Shown here one piece after another: positions 14,778 through 19,817 of a stretch of 19,817 nt of DNA. The notes beneath the pieces are model-generated. The model saw only the letters and a list, made by a program, of their open reading frames with translations. It did no database searches and was not told the DNA's origin. The stretch is from Candidatus Fermentibacterota bacterium. GTDB lineage: Bacteria > JAFGKV01. The stretch covers positions 1 through 19,817 of the forward strand of contig JAUXFG010000067.1 in NCBI GenBank assembly GCA_030620115.1. The letters run 5' to 3'. Positions within the stretch are counted from its first letter, which is position 1. Every line of letters begins with the position of its first letter. The translations under genes and the position numbers were made by a program.

Positions 14778-15745
14778 GCGAAACGCCCGGTCTGTCCGTC
14801 ATAATCCCCGTCAAAGATGGGGCGGAACTGCTGAGGGGATGTCTCGAGAGCCTGTGGGCCATGGATTTCCCGCGGGAGTGCTTGGAAATCCTTGTGGTGG
14901 ACAACGGCTCCACTGACGCCAGCGCTGAGGTGGCACGCGCTCATGGCGCCCGGGTAATTCGGGAAGATCGGCCCGGACCCTACGCGGCCCGAAACGCGGG
15001 AGTCGGCGCGGCTCGAGAAACCATTATCGCATTCACCGATGCTGATTGCCGCGTTGACAAGGGATGGGCTCGGGCGATTCAGGCGGCCATGAAGAAGTTC
15101 GATGCGGTCTGCGGCCTGAGCTTAGGGAGTGAGGGAGGAGCAGTAGCGAGGCTGATCCAGGAAAGATATGAGAAGAATCTTGTGGGCCGAGCACGAGCAA
15201 CTCCGCGCATGCCGGTGTTTGATACGCGGAACGCAGCCACGACTAGAGCAGCCTTCCTGGCAGCCGGCGGTTTTGATTCCAGGCTCGAGGATATCGCCGA
15301 TGATCTCTACGGCATCGCCCTGGCTCGCCGCGGCACACGGGTTGGCTTTTTCCCTTCCATGGTGGTTTACCACATTCACCCCGAATCCCTCTCCGACGTA
15401 CTCAGAAGACAGAAGCGACACGGCCGGTTCATACCATTGGTACGGCAGCTCTATGGCCCGGAGATGGCGGAGTATTTCCCCGGCATTCTCAAGTATGGAT
15501 TCGTGGACAGGAAAGGAATTGCCGGCAAAGCCCCCAGCGCCCTGCTGTTGCTTGGGGCTGCCGTTGCCGCCACCTTCTTGCGGTTGAAGCTCCTGATCTT
15601 CATGCACGTTGGTCTCGCGGGAATCAGAACTCTCCTCTTCGATTGGTTCTGCCGCTTCGGAACCGTCTGGGGAATCTCCGAGATAGGCCTCTCAGGCGTA
15701 GCCCACCACGTGGCCACGCTCGGCGAGCGCCTTCCCCTGGAGTAG
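14774..15745 (+). CDS. Family 2 glycosyltransferase
   Basis: 323 aa, GTG start overlapping the DUF3106 stop (GTGA). The GT-A fold is clear: LSVIIPVKDGAELLRGCLESL (7-27), ILVVDNGSTDAS (39-50), RNAGVGAAR and the metal-binding DAD (89-91) in AFTDADC. A later HIHPESLSDVLRRQKRHGRF fits the C-terminal part of GT2 enzymes. A hydrophobic segment (ALLLLGAAVAATFL, then KLLIFMHVGLAG) suggests membrane association, so a lipid-linked or envelope glycan acceptor is plausible. The substrate is unknown. Its last 117 bases (15629-15745) are repeated at 18063-18179. A longer upstream frame exists but would overlap DUF3106 extensively. Confidence 0.9.
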   Translation: MSETPGLSVIIPVKDGAELLRGCLESLWAMDFPRECLEILVVDNGSTDASAEVARAHGARVIREDRPGPYAARNAGVGAARETIIAFTDADCRVDKGWARAIQAAMKKFDAVCGLSLGSEGGAVARLIQERYEKNLVGRARATPRMPVFDTRNAATTRAAFLAAGGFDSRLEDIADDLYGIALARRGTRVGFFPSMVVYHIHPESLSDVLRRQKRHGRFIPLVRQLYGPEMAEYFPGILKYGFVDRKGIAGKAPSALLLLGAAVAATFLRLKLLIFMHVGLAGIRTLLFDWFCRFGTVWGISEIGLSGVAHHVATLGERLPLE

Positions 15746-16076
15746 CCTATCCCAAAACCTCATCGGGAGATTCCCCCACCACCTCCCCAAACCTCGTCTC
15801 GAACTCTGCTTGCCACGCCGAAGCCATCCGACGAAGGCGGGTCCCGAACTTCCCCTCCTCATCCCAGAACTTCGTCGGGAGCTTCATCGGGAGCCTTGTC
15901 CCAGTCTCCGTCCCAATTCCTCCCTTCCCTCTCCCAACCTTGGATGTTTCCGCCAGCTGGCGGATTGGATGTTCGTCTCCGTTCTTCCAGCTCACCAGCT
16001 CAAGAGCTCATCAGCTTAGCAGCTCAACAACTGTCATTCTGAGTGAGTGAAAGGAGCGAAGAATCTCTCCGGGATT
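15629..16076. repeat. Long direct repeat, copy 1 (GT2 3' end plus downstream)
   Basis: Matches 18063-18452. Over the first ~177 bases I count four differences, all transitions (about 98% identity). This copy carries extras absent from copy 2: about 35 bases at 15806-15840, a 16-base palindrome TCCGCCAGCTGGCGGA (15949-15964) inside repeat B, and short additions around 15989-16030. It ends with repeat A at CCGGGATT. Internal TCATCGGGAG / TCGTCGGGAG words recur. Confidence 0.92.
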
Positions 16077-16397
16077 GAAGGAGATTGGAGTTCGCGCAAG
16101 AATAAGCTGCATCGAGTCCCGCGTACTGCGTGGGGTTCGGAGTCTTGCGCCTCATATTTGTCTCAGATTTGGTCTCCCCGAGGGAGTGAAACCGGAGGCG
16201 TTGCTCAGACTTGGAAAGGAGGGGTACCGATACCGCGTCGGTGTACAAATCGATGATGCGTCGGACAGCACCGTACTATGCGACAAAAATGTGGCGGCTC
16301 TAACTCCTGCCGGCACTCCCAAGCGTACACCGCTCATACAGCGGGTGGGAAATGAGCAACGTATTGGGCGAAAGGGAAAGCCCGCTCATCCCGGCTC
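16077..16397. other. Non-coding gap upstream of the toxin 3' end
   Basis: About 320 bases between direct repeat copy 1 and the minus-strand toxin stop. It holds the second copy of the lptB-rpoN spacer repeat (16170-16198). A 112-codon frame crosses the region but lacks any recognisable motif and overlaps the repeats, so it is not called. No terminator for the toxin operon is obvious. Confidence 0.5.
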
Positions 16398-16730
16398 TCA
16401 GAACCACAAGTGACGATCGAGCGCCACCCGCAACTTCCCGATCAGCTCCTCGGGAAGTGATCCGACGAACTGGATCAACCTTGCACGGGAAACCGTTCTG
16501 ATTTGTTCGCAGAGCGCCTTGCTATTGCGATCGAGGCCTCCTTCGCTGGCAGGAATGAGAATCTGGAAGGGGTAAATCCTATCCACCCGAGACGTGAGCG
16601 GAATCACGGTAACGGTAGCGCTTGTACGATTGGCGAGTTCATTCTGGAGCACGATCGCAGGACGGCGCTTTCCGACCTCCGATCCCACCACAGGATCGAG
16701 GTTCACCATGTACACGTCTCCGCGTTTCAC
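16398..16730 (-). CDS. mazF: MazF/PemK-type endoribonuclease toxin
   Basis: 110 aa from GTG (16728-16730), which overlaps the antitoxin TGA by four bases (GTGA). On the minus strand GGAAGG lies 6 bases upstream. The MazF fold is plain: KRGDVYMVNLDPVVGSEVGKRRPAIVLQNE at the start, then TVIPLTS and the EQIRTVSRARL segment. The Arg in KRRP and Thr in PLTS match residues needed for RNA cleavage in the family. It should cut mRNA when released from its antitoxin. An ATG at 16760 would give ten extra residues overlapping the antitoxin in another frame and is disfavoured. Confidence 0.94.
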   Translation of the reverse strand: MKRGDVYMVNLDPVVGSEVGKRRPAIVLQNELANRTSATVTVIPLTSRVDRIYPFQILIPASEGGLDRNSKALCEQIRTVSRARLIQFVGSLPEELIGKLRVALDRHLWF

Positions 16731-16951
16731 GTGAGGCCTTCCACTTCGGTGACCTCCCACTCAGGGTCCAGCGATGGAGCCTCCGCCTCTTGTCGGTAGC
16801 CTTTCTCCATAGCCAGAGCCAAACATTCGCGCTCCAGGCGAGAGAGTCTCTCAGCAATCGCATTACGCACAAAAGCACTCAGGGAGCTGTTGGGGGAGGC
16901 ACGCCGGGCTTTTTGGACTAGATCATCGGGCAAAATGACTGTGGTGCGCAT
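16727..16951 (-). CDS. mazE: Ribbon-helix-helix antitoxin, MazE type
   Basis: 74 aa. The N-terminal RHH DNA-binding region is MRTTVILPDDLVQKARRAS plus the helix SSLSAFVRNAIAERLSRLE. The C-terminal EWEVTEVEGLT matches the usual toxin-binding tail (W...GL). The ATG (16949-16951) has AGGAG about 7-8 bases upstream. A longer frame to 16999 begins inside the promoter and is unlikely. It precedes the toxin gene in a coupled pair. It should repress its own promoter with the toxin as co-repressor. Confidence 0.92.
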   Translation of the reverse strand: MRTTVILPDDLVQKARRASPNSSLSAFVRNAIAERLSRLERECLALAMEKGYRQEAEAPSLDPEWEVTEVEGLT

Positions 16952-17044
16952 GTAGACACTCCTTTCATAACACCAATTCGCATAACTTCGCCCGGCCAAA
17001 AGGCATTGTCAAGTGATGCGCGTTATGAATACGGTCGCGCATCA
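16952..17044 (-). promoter_or_regulatory. Candidate promoter/operator of the toxin-antitoxin pair
   Basis: A perfect inverted repeat, TGATGCGCG (17014-17022) and CGCGCATCA (17036-17044) with a 13-base spacer, lies immediately upstream of a minus-strand TTGACA (17012-17007). GTTATG occurs twice further downstream on that strand and once inverted. The -10 is not convincing. RHH antitoxins typically bind such symmetrical sites, so autoregulation is plausible. Confidence 0.5.
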
Positions 17045-17300
17045 TGTGTCCCTGGCGAGTCTGGTGCAGAGAGCCGGTGAGTTGCAGCGCTGGTGAGCTC
17101 GAGGCGGTAGGGGACGTTCATGATATTATAACATTCGAGATTGAACGGGCTATTCTTGGAGTCTTCTCAATCGAATGGTTCATCAGGTATTCTTGGGCCA
17201 CCTGCAAAACCATGGGTAACGAGTAGAGGGGGTTCCACTGCTTTGTCCGCACAAAGGACGGCTCTGGTAAACGGGGAACCAGTAGATCGCTCATAGACCA
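17045..17300. other. Spacer between kinase-like gene and antitoxin
   Basis: 256 bases. A minus-strand frame of 58 codons (ATG at 17294, TGA at 17118-17120) begins MSDLLVPRLPEPSF. It has no clear ribosome-binding site and no recognisable family, and is left uncalled. A plus-strand 60-codon frame (17044-17226) is no better. Confidence 0.35.
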
Positions 17301-17873
17301 TCACGTCTTTGGCGTTGCGAATGCGTCCTGCCCATAGGCGATTTCGAGGGTGTGCTTGACCTTCTCAGCTGCCTGATCAGGGGAAAGCCCCGCGATGTCT
17401 ACCTCCAGGTCGGCTCGCTTGTAGCTGTTCCGGTAGTAGGAGATATCAGCTCTGATCTCACGAAGATAGAGGCCCTTCTCATGTTCAGTGAGCTGTTTCT
17501 CGATCCTGACCGAGTCTACGTCGTAGAACGTGATCCGTTCCAGGATGTTTTTCGGGGTATCTCGGAGAACCACGGTCTTACCCGATGCTTTCCTCACGGT
17601 CTTCAGATATCCGGCGCACAGCCCGGAGGGGGGCAATGCAATCACACAATCACGGCTCTCAGGTTGCGAGAGGAGATGCTGCAATGCTTTGACCGCGACG
17701 AGTCGAAATGAGTAGGATGTCCAGTACTTGTGTCGCAGCCTCTCGATGGACGTCCCGAAGAAACTCTCGATCTCCGTATCTAAGTCGAAGAAGTGATGGG
17801 AAAGCTTGGACGCAAGTATCTCTCCGATCGTTGTCTTCCCGACGCAAGCAACACCTGTGATGAAAATCCTCAT
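17301..17873 (-). CDS. P-loop kinase, divergent shikimate-kinase-like
   Basis: 190 aa from ATG 17871-17873. The start MRIFITGVACVGKTTIGEILA gives Walker A GVACVGKT, and FFDLDTEIESFFGTSIERL matches the shikimate-kinase DxD/helix region. The middle reads VIALPPSGLC where true shikimate kinases have a GGG substrate loop, so the shikimate-binding site appears lost. The later VVLRDTPKNILERITFYD and EIRADISYYRNSYKRADLEVDI fit the LID/base region of a nucleoside or small-molecule kinase. Substrate unknown. A longer start at 17897 (MRKAESST...) is possible. It is transcribed in the same direction as the toxin-antitoxin pair but about 350 bases upstream of it. Confidence 0.8.
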   Translation of the reverse strand: MRIFITGVACVGKTTIGEILASKLSHHFFDLDTEIESFFGTSIERLRHKYWTSYSFRLVAVKALQHLLSQPESRDCVIALPPSGLCAGYLKTVRKASGKTVVLRDTPKNILERITFYDVDSVRIEKQLTEHEKGLYLREIRADISYYRNSYKRADLEVDIAGLSPDQAAEKVKHTLEIAYGQDAFATPKT

Positions 17874-18062
17874 AGTGGAGCTTTCCGCCTTTCTCATGCG
17901 ATCCTGTCAGCGTCTCGAGGAGAGGGCTCCCCGGGTAAAGGGACTTGCAGGGAAAGTGGCGATGTTATTGCGGAGTCGCAATCCCAGCGATGGCCCCGGC
18001 AACGAAGGCACGGATTCCAACTACGTCGGCGAAGAGGACCATTCCATGGGTGATGGCAGAGC
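17874..18062. other. Spacer upstream of the kinase-like gene
   Basis: About 190 bases ending exactly where direct repeat copy 2 begins. On the minus strand, 17965-18062 reads as a short hydrophobic peptide (AITHGMVLFADVVGIRAF, then VAGAIAGIATPQ, stop). It could be the tail of a lost membrane-protein gene, but 30 residues is too little to name. Confidence 0.3.
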
Positions 18063-18179
18063 ACTCTCCTCTTCGATTGGTTCTGCCGCTTCGGAACCGT
18101 CTGGGGAATCTCCGAGACAGGCCTCTCAGGCGTAGCCCACCACGTGGCCACGCTCGGCGAGCGCCCTCCCCTGGAATAG
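18063..18179 (+). pseudogene. 3' fragment of the GT2 glycosyltransferase gene
   Basis: Encodes the last 38 residues of the glycosyltransferase (from LLFDWFCRFGTVWGISE on) with the same stop position (TAG 18177-18179). One codon changes Ile to Thr (SEIGL to SETGL) and another Leu to Pro (GERLPLE to GERPPLE). A TGA at 18051-18053 lies in frame just upstream and no start codon is available, so it is a non-functional remnant produced by the duplication. Confidence 0.88.
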
Positions 18180-18452
18180 TCTATCCCAAAACCTCATCGG
18201 GAGATTCCCCCACCACCTCCCCAAACCTCGTCTCGAACTTCGTCCCGAACTTCCCCTCCTCCTCCCAGAGAACCTCGTCGGGAGCCTCATCGGGAGCCTT
18301 GTCCCAGTCTCCGTCCCAATTCCTCCCTTCCCTCTCCCAACCTTGGATGTTCGATGTTCGATGTTCGCCTCCGTTCTTCCAGCTCAAGAGCTCATCAGCC
18401 CAACCACTGTCATTCTGAGTGACTGGAAGGAGCGAAGAATCTTTCCGGGATT
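18063..18452. repeat. Long direct repeat, copy 2
   Basis: Matches 15629-16076 in the same orientation, offset 2434 bases at its start. It lacks the ~35-base and 16-base palindromic additions present in copy 1 and is thus shorter (390 versus 448 bases). It ends with repeat A (18407-18452) and the same CCGGGATT boundary. Confidence 0.92.
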
Positions 18453-18774
18453 ACACCAGAACTGATTAAGTATATGCGCAGAAACTTAATCAGTTTCATC
18501 GGCACGGAAAATGCTGCTATGCAAGGGCTTGTAGAATATCAGATACAAGGTCTTCGACACACAGACTTGACGATGCTCGTCATCCACGTGATTTGGCGAC
18601 GATCACCAGGTCTTATGAGACAAGTATCATGGCATCAAGCATTTTTGGAGTGCGCAAGCCATGCTTGCGCTTTCGAAGGCGGGAGCCATGCTCCCGCACA
18701 CGAGAGATCCAGGGTAAAGATGGGATGTCGGAATGTGGAGTTATTCTCGCGCAAACCCCAAGAAAGAGTCATTC
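18453..18774. other. Palindrome-rich gap upstream of the VCBS gene
   Basis: Contains an 11-base inverted repeat AACTGATTAAG (18460-18470) / CTTAATCAGTT (18485-18495) with a 14-base loop. Two tandem GC-rich hairpins follow at 18652-18697. An AAAGAG about 6 bases before 18775 may serve as ribosome-binding site. A 144-codon frame (18474-18908) crosses the palindromes and the VCBS start and is rejected. Confidence 0.6.
18646..18697. repeat. Tandem REP-like hairpin pair
   Basis: TGGAGTGCG leads into GCGCAAGC-CAT-GCTTGCGC (18652-18670). After 8 bases (TTTCGAAG) comes GCGGGAGC-CAT-GCTCCCGC (18679-18697). The two share the CAT loop and the AGCCATGCT centre but differ in outer stem bases, i.e. paired changes preserve folding. 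Related to 9008-9031. Confidence 0.75.
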
Positions 18775-19817
18775 ATGGCAAGACTCATCCTATCACTCCT
18801 CATACTCCTGCTCGTTTCTCACGGGAACGCGTGGTGCGAGTCCGATTCCGCGCCGCTCTACGCATTCCAACTGATAACCGTTCATTCTGGTCCTTGCTGG
18901 AGGGTTGAGATCCCTGTTGACCTCGACATGGATGGGGAGGATGAGATCCTCCTTTGGAGCGATCAGCGACGCGGCGGCCATGAGATCACGTTCATTCAAT
19001 TGCACGACAGCGATGACAACTTCATTGTCGGTCCGTATCTGCCGGGCGGTGACATACAAAGCATCGCGGATTTTGACCTGGATCATGATGGACTGAGAGA
19101 GATCGTCATCTGCGTTGAAGACCCGTTGACGCTCCATGTTGTCAGCTCCCAGTTGGACACGCTAGAGATCCATCAACTCAGCGAATTCGACCGGCAACAA
19201 GGCACAACTGCCACAATCGAAGGCGCTGTTGATGCGAACGGCACAGGCCCCCTGGAGGTGCTTCTCGCCCTGACTACAAAGCGTGCTCCATTTTTCACCA
19301 GATTGGTCACCGTGGATTGGATTTCAGGAGAGGTTTGTTGGAATGTGGATTTGCCGGGCATTCTACACGCCCCGATCCTTCGCTGTGTCCATGAGGGGGT
19401 GACCTGTTTGGTCGCACCATTCGCGGGCCATGCGGGCGCAGGATTCTCCATCATCGGGGCTGATGGAAAGGTCCTGCGACAGGTCGTTCTTGAACCCGAA
19501 GGCCCTGTTGAGATGAGCGCTTCACTCCTTGATGACCCGCTCCGTGATCCGGCATTGATCACTCTGACTACTCCTTCCGGGCCTGCCGACACTCCGGCAA
19601 TCCTAACCATCTGGTATGGTATGGGGGCCGGGGTGCTTCACCGGGCGGAGATACCCGAGGCCGGCCAGCCGGTCATGCTCTGCGAACACGAAGGCGAGAG
19701 CAGGATTGTGTTGAGCACCACACAAGGAGAAGTGCTCTTGCTGGACCACGAATTGGCTGAACGGGGGCGCTACCGTGTTGCTCCAGGATCTATCACGTTG
19801 GCCGTGATCGAAGATAT
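18775..19817 (+). CDS. Exported VCBS/FG-GAP repeat protein (3' end outside window)
   Basis: A frame opens at ATG 18775 and is still open at the window end, so at least 347 residues are present. The signal peptide is MARLILSLLILLLVSHGNA. Two calcium-binding FG-GAP/VCBS motifs are visible: VDLDMDGEDEILL (48-60) with Asp49, Asp51, Asp53 and Gly54; and ADFDLDHDGLREIVI (98-112) with Asp101, Asp103, Asp105 and Gly106. The rest looks like further propeller strands (LVTVDWISGEVCWNVDL, LSTTQGEVLLLDHEL). It is probably an extracellular or periplasmic beta-propeller. What its C-terminus holds (sensor, anchor or enzyme) cannot be known here. The small minus-strand frames opposite it are shadows. Confidence 0.82.
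   Translation, partial: MARLILSLLILLLVSHGNAWCESDSAPLYAFQLITVHSGPCWRVEIPVDLDMDGEDEILLWSDQRRGGHEITFIQLHDSDDNFIVGPYLPGGDIQSIADFDLDHDGLREIVICVEDPLTLHVVSSQLDTLEIHQLSEFDRQQGTTATIEGAVDANGTGPLEVLLALTTKRAPFFTRLVTVDWISGEVCWNVDLPGILHAPILRCVHEGVTCLVAPFAGHAGAGFSIIGADGKVLRQVVLEPEGPVEMSASLLDDPLRDPALITLTTPSGPADTPAILTIWYGMGAGVLHRAEIPEAGQPVMLCEHEGESRIVLSTTQGEVLLLDHELAERGRYRVAPGSITLAVIED

Noticed and set aside
16075-16413. 112-codon plus-strand frame before the toxin gene
   Set aside because: Starts in direct repeat copy 1, runs through a dispersed repeat and overlaps the toxin 3' end; no motif.
17118-17294. 58-codon minus-strand frame between the kinase-like gene and the antitoxin
   Set aside because: Lacks a convincing ribosome-binding site and any family resemblance; kept only as a note.
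18181-18387. CRISPR-like or tandem array suggested by recurring TCATCGGGAG words
   Set aside because: Units are too short and irregular, with no spacer regularity and no cas genes; they are degenerate repeats.
17945-18418. 157-codon plus-strand frame across direct repeat copy 2
   Set aside because: Reads the duplicated glycosyltransferase tail in the wrong frame and continues through non-coding repeats.
18474-18908. 144-codon plus-strand frame upstream of the VCBS gene
   Set aside because: Crosses the tandem hairpins and overlaps the VCBS signal peptide in another frame.

Overview
The window reads as a contig from an uncultured Gram-negative bacterium. An LPS-export operon (lptC-lptB) leads into rpoN, hpf, HPr kinase and HPr. 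This is the rpoN neighbourhood of proteobacteria and of several FCB-type or candidate phyla. A dihydroorotate-dehydrogenase-like protein, an exported S55-domain protein, exported beta-propeller and VCBS proteins, and many short dispersed intergenic repeats point to a candidate lineage (Eisenbacteria, Krumholzibacteriota or Latescibacterota type). That placement is inference; no rRNA or marker set is present.

Layout. (1) 1-5710, plus strand, core genes: lptC (5' end cut), lptB overlapping it by one base, rpoN, hpf, hprK, HPr (GTG start inside the hprK/HPr junction) and a DHOD-like flavoprotein without the usual catalytic motif. (2) 5711-5980, repeat-rich gap. (3) 5981-8529, minus strand: a cobalamin-binding radical SAM enzyme and a SPASM radical SAM enzyme, coupled by a one-base overlap. 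(4) 8530-9148, repeat-rich gap. (5) 9149-15745, plus strand: seven closely packed genes, nearly all overlapping: S55 peptidase-domain protein, exported beta-propeller protein, ECF sigma factor, zinc-finger anti-sigma factor, small exported leucine/acidic protein, exported DUF3106 repeat protein and GT2 glycosyltransferase. (6) 15629-18452: two near-identical direct repeats of about 0.4 kb, each carrying the 3' end of the glycosyltransferase gene. They bracket a minus-strand MazEF-type toxin-antitoxin pair and a divergent shikimate-kinase-like P-loop protein. (7) 18453-18774, palindromes. (8) 18775-end: an exported VCBS/FG-GAP protein, open to the window end.

How the parts may work together. 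Region 1 combines envelope biogenesis with sigma-54 and HPr(Ser) regulation. Region 5 is the best candidate for an uncharacterised system. A secreted or periplasmic protease-like protein and a propeller are co-transcribed with an ECF sigma/anti-sigma pair. The anti-sigma tail shares a leucine/acidic motif with the next small exported protein. This suggests an envelope-sensing circuit, but the link is inferred from gene order and motif similarity only. Region 6 looks like a recent duplication or integration, and an assembly artefact must be excluded.
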